35,592 nucleotides of DNA from a virus: positions 1 to 35,592 of IMG/VR virus record IMGVR_UViG_3300036985_003579; one strand, written 5' to 3'. This document shows, piece after piece, positions 15,476 to 21,530 of this stretch. The stretch's first letter is position 1; each line of letters starts with the position of its first letter. The notes under the pieces are model-generated. The model made no database searches, was not told the origin of the DNA, and worked only from the letters and a program-made list of their open reading frames with translations. Both the position numbers and the translations under genes were made by a program.

Positions 15476-16291
15476 ATGGCATACAACACGAGAGCAAGAG
15501 GCATCTGGGTAGACGGTGATGACGAGATTACCGCAACCGAATTGGCACCGTATGATTTTCTGATTGCGAAAGTGGGAGACAAGTTCCATAACAACGTCCA
15601 GTCGGCGTACGAAGCGAAGATCCCGCTGATCATGTTCTACCAGTTTCGACCAGAGATTTGGCTGGGCAGCTCGCTCAACGAGGCCAGTTGGCCAGCTGAT
15701 CAGAACGTCTGCCTTAGTGAGTGCAGAAATTGGATAATGTCTGGCGGAACAAAGAGGGCTATTCATGGGTTGATGATAGACTGTTCAGACCCGATGCCAC
15801 AGAATCAATCCGATGCAGTATGGCTTACCAGACCAGCCAAGAAGTTTTTCGATGACTTGTGGAATGAGTTCAAGATGCAGAGTTTCTTGTACCTGAACCG
15901 CAATCCGATTACTCTGCTCGGTAAAACACAGACTGGCAAGGACACGCTGTACGGATTTGTGGCTAGCCAGGACGGCATTAGTACGACAACGTTTGTGCCT
16001 GTGGATATGAACGGATTGCCCGTCGAGTCCGCAAAACCGATCATGGATTACAACAACACTAAGACATGGTTCTGGCTGTACCGGCTGATCGGCAAACGTA
16101 TCCTATCGCTGTACATGCAGGGCACGAAGGCAGCGTTGTATTCAGAATTAGGATTCAGCGCCGCTACACCTATTCCACCAGTAGATCCCGGAGTGCCGGT
16201 CGTCCCGGGCGGCACAGATTTCACGGCAGTAAACGCTAAATTAGACACGTTGATCGCAATGATGTCCAGGATCAACGGGAAATTCACATAG
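15476..16291 (+). CDS. GH25-like TIM-barrel protein, divergent
   Basis: A 271-residue protein with an ordinary ribosome site. The order of elements resembles a GH25-type barrel: ARGIWVDGDDEITATELAPYDFLIAKVGDKF, AYEAKIPLIMFYQFRP, IHGLMIDCSDPM, a YLNRNP strand and KPIMDYNNTKTWFWLY. The Asp at the end of strand 1 and the LMIDCSD strand are present, but the strict DxE catalytic pair is not obvious, so it could be a relaxed or inactive hydrolase. A Pro/Gly-rich linker (TPIPPVDPGVPVVPGG) precedes a C-terminal helix. It may be a second lysin or a tail-tip associated protein. (Cited segments are each short parts of the protein.). Confidence 0.5.
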   Translation: MAYNTRARGIWVDGDDEITATELAPYDFLIAKVGDKFHNNVQSAYEAKIPLIMFYQFRPEIWLGSSLNEASWPADQNVCLSECRNWIMSGGTKRAIHGLMIDCSDPMPQNQSDAVWLTRPAKKFFDDLWNEFKMQSFLYLNRNPITLLGKTQTGKDTLYGFVASQDGISTTTFVPVDMNGLPVESAKPIMDYNNTKTWFWLYRLIGKRILSLYMQGTKAALYSELGFSAATPIPPVDPGVPVVPGGTDFTAVNAKLDTLIAMMSRINGKFT

Positions 16292-16302
16292 GAGGGCGCA
16301 TA

Positions 16303-16977
16303 ATGGATTTACACGCTATATTACTGGAAATTGAGCAGCACGGATTGCCACTAGTCATGCTAGTCATGATTATCGTTGTATGGTTCATCCCCTGGGTGAG
16401 GTCTATGCAGGGTTCGTCTAATAGAGCCTCTTCTCCAACAGATTTAGAGACAGAGCAATTTGAAAAATCTGTCATATACGATATGGAGATTACTCAAGCA
16501 ATAACAGACATTTTAGAAGAATTTGGGGCACAATGGGCAGTTCTCTGGCAATTCCATAATGGAGTAATCAGTACAGCAGGAGTTCCCTTTATGAAGATGA
16601 GCGTGACACATGAAGCTACTGCTCCTGACTTTGAACCCAGAGGTGCACCCTATATCAACATCCCTATAAGTATATTCTCCGATGCCCTGCAAGCCCTACA
16701 AAAGACTCCCATACTATATGTCACATTAGAGGGAAAGTATGCCAGTATAGCAAACATTTATCGCAGAGAAAAAGTACACCATGGGTACTACATCAGAATA
16801 CTAAACGAGAAAGAAAGATTAATTGCGGCGCTATCACTAACTTACGCTAAGCCCCATAAGATTTCTGAAGAAGATTATTCTAAAGTAAATGGGTACGCTA
16901 ATAGAATTAGTATACTATTAGCAAAGTTAGCAGTATCCTACCCTAAGAAACAGAGAAGTACGGATAGAAAATCCTAA
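16303..16977 (+). CDS. Membrane-anchored GAF-like domain protein
   Basis: A 224-residue protein with ribosome site GGAGG at about 16291-16295. Residues 13-34 (HGLPLVMLVMIIVVWFIPWV) form a transmembrane helix. After a Ser-rich linker comes a domain with WAVLWQFHNGVISTAGVPFM and SVTHEATAPDF, then LYVTLEGKYASIANIYRRE and a closing helix. This resembles GAF-like domains seen in a group of phage proteins with the FHNG...[GA]-[IV]-PF-x-[KR]-MS-x-THE core. It sits in the lysis region. A role as sensor or regulator of lysis at the membrane is possible but unproven. The same frame continues after the TAA for 13 codons (LEEEVKYLREKNK) to a second TAA. Confidence 0.6.
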   Translation: MDLHAILLEIEQHGLPLVMLVMIIVVWFIPWVRSMQGSSNRASSPTDLETEQFEKSVIYDMEITQAITDILEEFGAQWAVLWQFHNGVISTAGVPFMKMSVTHEATAPDFEPRGAPYINIPISIFSDALQALQKTPILYVTLEGKYASIANIYRREKVHHGYYIRILNEKERLIAALSLTYAKPHKISEEDYSKVNGYANRISILLAKLAVSYPKKQRSTDRKS

Positions 16978-17028
16978 CTCGAGGAAGAAGTCAAGTATCT
17001 GAGAGAAAAAAATAAATAACCTGGTAGT

Positions 17029-17280
17029 ATGAAAATTGACAAGTGGATCAGGAGAGACCGGAAACGCAATAAACGATATAAATATCCCGTTGATGGCGCA
17101 GGATTGAAGGATGTTCAGCGGATACAACAGGAGCGCGCAAAACTTAAACGTAAGTCAGAGGTCGCGCCGCAATATAAGCGCCGGGAATTCCCGTATAAGT
17201 TTTGCTCAACGTCAATTTGTGCACCTGCGAGTCATCCTTGTACAGGATACCATTACAAGAATCTAAAACCGCCTTGCTGA
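17029..17280 (+). CDS. Small basic phage protein, 3' part overlaps rusA on the other strand
   Basis: An 83-residue frame. The first 45 residues (MKIDKWIRRDRKRNKRYKYP, VDGAGLKDVQRIQQERAKLK) are strongly basic and resemble short phage proteins of the type K-[FW]-x-[RK]-R-x-x-[KR]-R-x-x-x-x-VDG-x-x-x-x-x-x-Q-x-x-x-x-RAK. The remaining residues lie antisense to the end of rusA and show no such pattern, so only the 5' part is convincing. It ends the late + strand operon, which converges on the early - strand operon without a clear terminator between them. Confidence 0.4.
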   Translation: MKIDKWIRRDRKRNKRYKYPVDGAGLKDVQRIQQERAKLKRKSEVAPQYKRREFPYKFCSTSICAPASHPCTGYHYKNLKPPC

Positions 17281-17515
17281 GATTGTCTAGATCCTTTTTC
17301 CGTTTATCCGGCAGTATGAACAAAATATCCATGTCGACATGCTCGGTGATCATCTCGTAATTAGCCAGCCGCATCGCTTCGGCACATTCCCAGGCAACGA
17401 CTTCCTGCCACGCCTTGACTGCGGGGTCTGTGTGGCCGTGGCCGTTACCGTCATAGATAAACGACTGCTTTGATATTGGCGTTCCTTCAACGCTAAATGA
17501 TATGCCGTAGGTCAT
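17144..17515 (-). CDS. rusA: RusA-type Holliday junction resolvase
   Basis: A 123-residue protein. The N-terminal strand ISFSVEGTPISKQSF is followed by a helix, and the active site is PDKRKKDLDNLSKAVLDSCN, with D70, D75 and D77 plus KDDSQV (D94, D95). These acidic residues coordinate Mg2+ in RusA enzymes, which cut four-way junctions as dimers. In phages the enzyme resolves branched replication and recombination intermediates before packaging. It is coupled to the HNH gene upstream by a 4-base overlap (17512-17515) and is the last gene of the early operon. Confidence 0.9.
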   Translation of the reverse strand: MTYGISFSVEGTPISKQSFIYDGNGHGHTDPAVKAWQEVVAWECAEAMRLANYEMITEHVDMDILFILPDKRKKDLDNLSKAVLDSCNGILYKDDSQVHKLTLSKTYTGIPGAYIAARPLTYV

Positions 17516-17793
17516 AATTGCCTCAACTTATCTCTTGCAGTCATCATAAATGGATGCCTTGCCTTGTGGCAATCCACACATAAAACTTTCAAATTAGAAG
17601 GATGATTGGTACCACCTTCTGATAGTTCAAGTGCATGATGGATGTGGCACTTGTGCAGTTCCACAACATCGAAGCAGTAGCCACAAATGCCCTCGTCTCT
17701 CACATAAACGTATTGCCTTATCTCGCGCCATTCGCGAATTGGCATTCTGCTGTACCAAGGATAAAGTTTTCCGTTTATTTCAAAAGTATCCAT
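17512..17793 (-). CDS. HNH endonuclease, small
   Basis: A 93-residue protein with a complete HNH/zinc arrangement: RDEGICGYCFDVVELHKCHI (C37, C40), HIHHALELSEGGTNHPSN (H52-H53 and the GG-x-N turn) and LKVLCVDCHKARH (C72, C75, H76). It follows a repeat-rich non-coding leader and is translationally coupled to rusA. Free-standing HNH enzymes in such positions either act in DNA packaging/recombination or are homing nucleases; gene order next to rusA favours a role in DNA processing, but neither can be excluded. Confidence 0.85.
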   Translation of the reverse strand: MDTFEINGKLYPWYSRMPIREWREIRQYVYVRDEGICGYCFDVVELHKCHIHHALELSEGGTNHPSNLKVLCVDCHKARHPFMMTARDKLRQL

Positions 17794-18077
17794 GCCTTAC
17801 CTCGCCGTACCGGAACCAGCCACGCCAAACACGCCAAACATTACCTTGCTCCAGACCGCCACACCACGCCTATTCCTCAAAGCCGTTCCCTTGCCTTGCC
17901 TTGCCTCGCCGCGCCTTGCCTTGCCTTGCCGCGCCTTGCCCCTCCCATCAACGCCGTCACCTCACCTGACATGCCCACACCATTACCATAAAAACAGAAC
18001 CTTGCCTAAACAAACCTTGCCTAAACAAACCTTGCCTGGCATAACCCAGCCGTGCCATTCCGAACCCTTGCCACAAA
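17794..18077 (-). repeat. Low-complexity GGCAAGG-type repeat leader (non-coding)
   Basis: This gap lies between two - strand genes and has no convincing gene on either strand. On the - strand it is built from GGCAAGG/GGCAC/GGCGCGG pieces: a dense block of 5-bp units at 17885-17942, and two and a half copies of a 15-bp unit (CTTGCCTAAACAAAC on the + strand) at 18001-18037. The repeats run up to the ribosome site and ATG of the HNH gene (GGTAAGGCATGG). Strand slippage during replication would explain their growth; whether they have a function is open. Confidence 0.75.
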
Positions 18078-18656
18078 TTATTTCACCAATTCAAACTTGG
18101 TGACCATGAACCTGCCAAACTTCGGTCGGTAATCGCCAATGCCGACAGCCTTACCCGCAAGCGTTAGAACATCGTTCACCGTCTCGAAGTTTACCTCATC
18201 GTCAATGACGTTAATTAGGAACGATAATTCCCATCCAGGCTTGAATGTTGGGCGAACACGGACAACGCGCGCTCTCATTACAACAACTGGACGTAAATCA
18301 AGATACAACTTCTTATCGGCATCCGCATCAAGTTCTTCTGGAACTTCAACGCCGTGTAATATCTCAACCGGATCAATAAACACGTTTGCAGAAAACAAAT
18401 CTTTGTATGACTTTCCGCGCTTTCCGGTGACCTTGAAGGAAACAGCAGACTTCACCATCGCGCCTTCAATGTGACTTGAAGGTTGATATACCTGACCGGA
18501 TGCCGTTGTATAAAGATAGTCGCGCCATTCCTGGCTGTAATCCTTCGCTCCGGTAGACTTTTTGTTACCCTTCGACATCGTTGCTAAATCGGGTAACGGA
18601 AATCTGTGTTGCATAAGTGGTGCTACGCCTTTTATCGTGCAGTCTATTTGATACAT
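18078..18656 (-). CDS. Unknown early phage protein (LMQHRFP ... GDYRPKFGRF)
   Basis: The start is set at ATG 18656, which has the ribosome site TAAGGAG 8 bases upstream; an in-frame ATG at 18707 lies inside the structured leader. The product has 192 residues. It opens with MYQIDCTIKGVAPLMQHRFP, has a middle TASGQVYQPSSHIEGAMVK, and ends with GKAVGIGDYRPKFGRFMVTK. Alternating strands and helices with G-x-[RK]-P and FGRF near the C-terminus recall RRM/RAMP-like folds, but I cannot assign a family. It has its own promoter and a three-helix crossing leader (18684-18786), so its expression is probably controlled separately from the small genes upstream. The context (HNH, rusA) suggests DNA or RNA binding. 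Confidence 0.7.
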   Translation of the reverse strand: MYQIDCTIKGVAPLMQHRFPLPDLATMSKGNKKSTGAKDYSQEWRDYLYTTASGQVYQPSSHIEGAMVKSAVSFKVTGKRGKSYKDLFSANVFIDPVEILHGVEVPEELDADADKKLYLDLRPVVVMRARVVRVRPTFKPGWELSFLINVIDDEVNFETVNDVLTLAGKAVGIGDYRPKFGRFMVTKFELVK

Positions 18657-18683
18657 TGGACTACTCCTTATCGCTATAACAAA

Positions 18684-18786
18684 AGTCCGTTGTCCTGCCT
18701 TCGCCAACTTTGTTCAAGAAGTGGGAGGTTAGCAGAACAACGGACTCTTATTGGCGAATAAAAAAACCACCCGAACTTCTTGAACA
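18684..18786 (-). ncRNA. Structured 5' leader, element 1: three crossing helices
   Basis: On + coordinates six arms occur in the order A 18684-18698, B 18700-18708, C 18711-18722, A' 18732-18746, B' 18750-18758, C' 18775-18786. A pairs with A' (15 bp), B with B' (9 bp) and C with C' (12 bp). The only non-complementary positions in A and B are C/A on the + strand, which become G-U pairs in - strand RNA. C' starts at the predicted transcription start and A ends 28 bases before the ATG at 18656. The crossing order cannot be a set of ordinary nested hairpins. It could be a pseudoknotted fold or a switch between alternative hairpins. Confidence 0.6.
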
Positions 18787-18791
18787 CTTAC

Positions 18792-18820
18792 ATTATACCA
18801 CGCAATACAACTTATAGCAA
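18792..18820 (-). promoter_or_regulatory. Promoter for the 18656 gene
   Basis: Read on the - strand: TTGCTA (-35, 18815-18820), 17-base spacer, then TATAAT (-10, 18792-18797) preceded by TGG, giving an extended -10 (TGGTATAAT). The start would fall at about 18785, at the first base of the C' arm of the structured leader. Confidence 0.7.
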
Positions 18821-18841
18821 CAGGTTCTTTCATAATAGCCG

Positions 18842-18994
18842 TCATCGTGGTTTCGCATTGTACTCCTTCGCAATTGTATATACTCGCCACAACGATAATC
18901 CGTATCGCTCCGCTATCACCTTCACTGGCACGCCTGCGCGGCGCATGGTGACGATTGTTTCGTTGCGCTGCCGGAACCAGCCTGTGGACTTCAT
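18842..18994 (-). CDS. Small helix-turn-helix protein (50 residues)
   Basis: A short gene with the ribosome site GGAGGTGGAG directly before ATG 18994, the same cassette as in the neighbouring small genes. The product MKSTGWFRQRNETIVTMRRA then GVPVKVIAERYGLSLWRVYTI is a clear helix-turn-helix: the first helix ends at MRRAG, VKVIAERYGLS forms the helix-turn, and LWRVYTIAKEY is the recognition helix. It should bind DNA and could regulate early phage promoters, perhaps those at 18792, 22322 or 24675. Last gene of the small-gene run that starts at 20286. Confidence 0.65.
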   Translation of the reverse strand: MKSTGWFRQRNETIVTMRRAGVPVKVIAERYGLSLWRVYTIAKEYNAKPR

Positions 18995-19012
18995 CACTCC
19001 ACCTCCTTCGGT

Positions 19013-19336
19013 TCAGACAATTCTCCGCCGTTCAACTCCGTGGCTTGGAAAATTGCGCTCGTACTGCAATGCTGTTTCAAGCTCTGCGATGCGCTTATTG
19101 CAATTAAGTAGTTTGCATATTTCCAACTTAAGAGTAGTAATCTCTTCCCTCTGTCTGGTTATTGCTCTATCACGCATCATTACATCCTGTTCTAATTTCA
19201 CCACGCTAATATCGCTAATGAGTTTACGGATATAGATTATGTCATCATCATCCTGTATAACATCTGTCCATGATGTGTCTGCGCCGTCACCGAGTTTATC
19301 CCATTGCAGATACAGTATTTCAGGTGGTTGTTTCAT
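19013..19336 (-). CDS. Small early protein, paralogue of N-terminus of the next gene
   Basis: A 107-residue protein. The start is ATG 19336, coupled to the previous stop by TGATG. The N-terminus PPEILYLQWDKLGDGADTSW, then DDDDIIYIRK, follows the same layout as the gene at 19336-19680 (KIIYLQGDIDCGEGEVSWC, then EDDDTEYIQM). The C-terminal half is a long charged helix (KLEQDVMMRDRAITRQREE), probably coiled coil. The [IW]-[YW]-LQ ... [ST]-W ... DD-x-x-YI pattern occurs in many small phage proteins; its function is unknown. Confidence 0.6.
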   Translation of the reverse strand: MKQPPEILYLQWDKLGDGADTSWTDVIQDDDDIIYIRKLISDISVVKLEQDVMMRDRAITRQREEITTLKLEICKLLNCNKRIAELETALQYERNFPSHGVERRRIV

Positions 19337-19680
19337 CACACCAACTCCGGCGGTTGCGGCAGGGGTCGCCAATGGGTGACGTCATTTATCCAGCCACCTG
19401 ATGACATCCATTCACCATATCCAAATATTGAAGGAAATGTAACAATGCCATTTGTTGCATTTACCCATATTTGTTCATCCGGCAACCTCTCGCTGACAGG
19501 TATCCAGCGGTTAGCTGCTTCAAGCTCTGCGATGCGCTTTTCCAGCTTCTTGTACTCTGTCATTTGGATGTATTCGGTATCGTCATCCTCTATTTTGTCC
19601 GAACACCATGAGACCTCGCCTTCTCCACAATCAATATCGCCTTGCAGGTAAATTATTTTTGGCATCTTCTTTTTTGCCAT
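19336..19680 (-). CDS. Small early protein with YLQ domain, coiled coil and DUF551
   Basis: A 114-residue protein, ATG 19680, ribosome site GGAGGTGGAG. Residues 1-35 carry the YLQ...EVSWC...DDDTEYI module, followed by a short coiled coil (EYKKLEKRIAELEAANR). The C-terminal part (NRWIPVSERLPDEQIWVNAT ... VTHWRPLPQPPE) is a DUF551 domain, recognised by the WIPVSERLP start and the HWRPLPxPP end. DUF551 proteins are frequent in phages and of unknown role. The coiled-coil core KRIAELE also appears in the 19013 and 20080 genes. Confidence 0.75.
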   Translation of the reverse strand: MAKKKMPKIIYLQGDIDCGEGEVSWCSDKIEDDDTEYIQMTEYKKLEKRIAELEAANRWIPVSERLPDEQIWVNATNGIVTFPSIFGYGEWMSSGGWINDVTHWRPLPQPPELV

Positions 19681-19835
19681 CACTCCACCTCCTTGATAAT
19701 GTTTCCTCGCTCGTCAACTTGCACCGATGTTACTGGTGGTCTCATCGCCTCCAGTTCGCAATCCTCTTGAATCGCATAATAAGCATACGCTCCACCCGTG
19801 CCACAAGTATCGACCAACACATGCACATACAGCAT
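19680..19835 (-). CDS. Small early protein, 51 residues
   Basis: The gene starts at ATG 19835 in TGATG coupling with the upstream gene and ends in TGATG coupling at 19680, with the GGAGGTGGAG cassette before its start. The product MLYVHVLVDTCGTGGAYAYY then AIQEDCELEAMRPPVTSVQV and DERGNIIKEVE has no recognised family. The last 21 codons are closely matched by the segment 20024-20083, so part of this gene was duplicated. Coupling and ribosome site make translation likely. Confidence 0.6.
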   Translation of the reverse strand: MLYVHVLVDTCGTGGAYAYYAIQEDCELEAMRPPVTSVQVDERGNIIKEVE

Positions 19836-20023
19836 CACTCCACCTCCTCATTCATCGCATCAATTGCCTGCTCGATAATTTCCCTGTGGTCCCATGCGTT
19901 ATGGATAATAACTAGATTGGCACCAACAACCTCAATGGTAGGCTCGCATGGGCAGTCTGTCCCTGTAAGGTTATGTTCCTTGAGCTCGTTGACAGGATAG
20001 ACATGTACATCGTTGTCGCTCAT
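19835..20023 (-). CDS. Small conserved-type early protein (VHVYPVNELKEH)
   Basis: A 62-residue protein. ATG 20023 follows the GGAGGTGGAG cassette. An in-frame ATG at 20083 would instead couple to the upstream stop (ATGA), adding 20 residues copied from the end of the neighbouring gene. The core NDVHVYPVNELKEHNLTGTD, C-x-C-x-P, then VGANLVIIHNAWDHREIIEQ is typical of a short phage family often found in early regions. Two Cys (CPC) and two His may bind a metal. Role unknown. Confidence 0.65.
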   Translation of the reverse strand: MSDNDVHVYPVNELKEHNLTGTDCPCEPTIEVVGANLVIIHNAWDHREIIEQAIDAMNEEVE

Positions 20024-20083
20024 CACTCCACCTCCTTTTCTATTTCCTCGCTCATCAACTGACACCGAGATTACTGGTCTCAT
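20024..20083 (-). repeat. Diverged duplicate of the 3' end of the 51-residue gene
   Basis: On the - strand this 60-base segment reads ATGAGACCA...GTGTCAGTTGATGAGCGAGG...GGAGGTGGAGTG and matches the end of the 19680-19835 gene (from about 19745) with a few substitutions and a short deletion. It carries the same GGAGGTGGAGTGATG junction. It looks like the scar of a duplication that copied a ribosome-site cassette. Confidence 0.65.
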
Positions 20084-20286
20084 CGCTCCCAACTCCAAAT
20101 ATGTGCCAGCATCGTTTTGGTGGCAAGCTTGTAAGTCTCAAGGCGCCGTTCGGCATTGCAAGCGCGTTCTTGCTGATGGTCGTACTGCCTCATGCACTCG
20201 GCATAACTGGCTTCAAGTTCTGCGATGCGCTTCTCGGCATCCAGCGCACGTTGTTTCCACTTTTCCGTTAGCGGGTATTCGCTCAT
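20080..20286 (-). CDS. Small coiled-coil early protein
   Basis: A 68-residue protein. The start is set at ATG 20286, which overlaps the helicase stop by ATGA. The sequence is almost entirely helical and charged: EKWKQRALDAEKRIAELEAS, then ECMRQYDHQQERACNAERR, with heptad spacing of A/L/I. No enzyme motif. Translational coupling to the helicase suggests use during replication, for example as a helper or inhibitor, but this is only inference. Confidence 0.6.
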   Translation of the reverse strand: MSEYPLTEKWKQRALDAEKRIAELEASYAECMRQYDHQQERACNAERRLETYKLATKTMLAHIWSWER

Positions 20287-21530
20287 TTCGCCTCCACGCA
20301 ATAAAATCGTTGTTGCGGTTGATTAAACATTACTTTCACGCTCCCGACTTGCCCATCCCTATATTTCGCAATCAACAATTCCGTTGGCGATATGGTCAGC
20401 GCGTTCCCGTTGTAATAATCCTCGCGATATAAAAATACTACCTGGTCAGCGTTCTGTTCTAACTCTCCGCTATCCCTCAGATCTGATAGCGTCGGTCGTT
20501 TGTTGTCGCCGCGATGCTCAACTCCTCTATTCAACTGCTGCGCAAACATAACGCAACAGTTAAATTCTTTCGCAATCTGTTTTCCGCCCCAACTGATGGC
20601 GCCTAATCGCCTTATTTCGTTATCGCCTTTATCGGATAGCAGCGATAAGTGATCAATAATCACAATGTCGGCCTTCGTCTGCGCTGTCATTTTCCACACA
20701 TCATCCATGGTCTGCCGGCTGTTATCGTCAACGATCAACTTGTTATCCAACGCATCAATTAACCGGACATTCTCTTTCTCCAGGCGCTGCATCTCTAGCG
20801 GATTGAGCTCTCCTTTCCGCACCTTCTGCCAGGTGAGGCCAGCATACCCGCAGCAAATACGCGCCCATAGCTGACGCCGTGACATTTCCAGGCTGATGAC
20901 CAACACCTTCCTGCCGTTTCGCGCATTGTGTTCCGCAATGTTGGCCAGGATCGCGGATTTACCCATACCAGGGCGGGCGGCCACCAGTGTCATTGTGCCC
21001 CGTTCTAATCCACCGGTCCGCATGTCAAAGTCGCTTATTCCGGTATAAATGGTGTCAATCTTGCCGTTCCAAATTGAGTCATAAAATTCCAATCCTATCT
21101 CGGCCGCATTTAGCGCAGTATTGTGCCCGGTGGTGCGCTCGTTCAACTCGGCCATTGTTTTTGTCAGCAGCACATTGTCACGGTCCATAACAGCGCGCGC
21201 CAGGTTGGGCAGTTTGATTGCGTAATTCATGTACCTATCATCCTCAGCTATCTGGTTAGCGTATGAGGTATATTCCATACTGCTTATTATTTGCGCCTGG
21301 GCATCTATCAATTCACTGTAAACTTCCGCCGTAATCGCCGCCTCGGTTGGCTGCTTGCCGTCAATAACAAGTTGCCAGAACTGCCGGTAATGTTCATCGT
21401 GGAATTGCTCAGGTCGCAGCCAACCGCAATCGTGTATCACGGTTTCAGGAGCCTGGATGAATAAGCACGCGCAGAATAACTTTTCTACCGCGCGCTTGTG
21501 GACCATCGTTGTCTGAATTAGGTCTGTCAT
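20283..21530 (-). CDS. Replicative DNA helicase, DnaB family
   Basis: A 415-residue hexameric-type helicase. The N-terminal helical domain (AVEKLFCACLFIQAPETVI ... PEQFHDEHYRQFWQLV) matches DnaB-N. The C-terminal RecA-like domain has Walker A AARPGMGKS (184-192), VLVISLEMSRRQL, Walker B IVIIDHLSLL, and the later DLRDSGELEQNADQVVFLYR and KYRDGQVG motifs. It unwinds the fork 5' to 3'. It is coupled to the initiator gene by ATGA (21527-21530), an O-P-like arrangement, which suggests loading at the iterons inside that gene. No primase domain is fused, and no polymerase is seen, so host enzymes are probably recruited. Confidence 0.93.
   Translation of the reverse strand: MTDLIQTTMVHKRAVEKLFCACLFIQAPETVIHDCGWLRPEQFHDEHYRQFWQLVIDGKQPTEAAITAEVYSELIDAQAQIISSMEYTSYANQIAEDDRYMNYAIKLPNLARAVMDRDNVLLTKTMAELNERTTGHNTALNAAEIGLEFYDSIWNGKIDTIYTGISDFDMRTGGLERGTMTLVAARPGMGKSAILANIAEHNARNGRKVLVISLEMSRRQLWARICCGYAGLTWQKVRKGELNPLEMQRLEKENVRLIDALDNKLIVDDNSRQTMDDVWKMTAQTKADIVIIDHLSLLSDKGDNEIRRLGAISWGGKQIAKEFNCCVMFAQQLNRGVEHRGDNKRPTLSDLRDSGELEQNADQVVFLYREDYYNGNALTISPTELLIAKYRDGQVGSVKVMFNQPQQRFYCVEAK

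Noticed and set aside
14060-17280. Search for a DGR template repeat and reverse transcriptase downstream of the variable region
   Set aside because: No near-copy of the variable region and no RT motif (e.g. YxDD) found here or elsewhere in the window.
17635-18103. Several overlapping + strand frames through the CCTTGCC repeats
   Set aside because: They arise from low-complexity repeats (Pro/Leu/Ala strings), lie antisense to the HNH gene and its leader, and lack ribosome sites.
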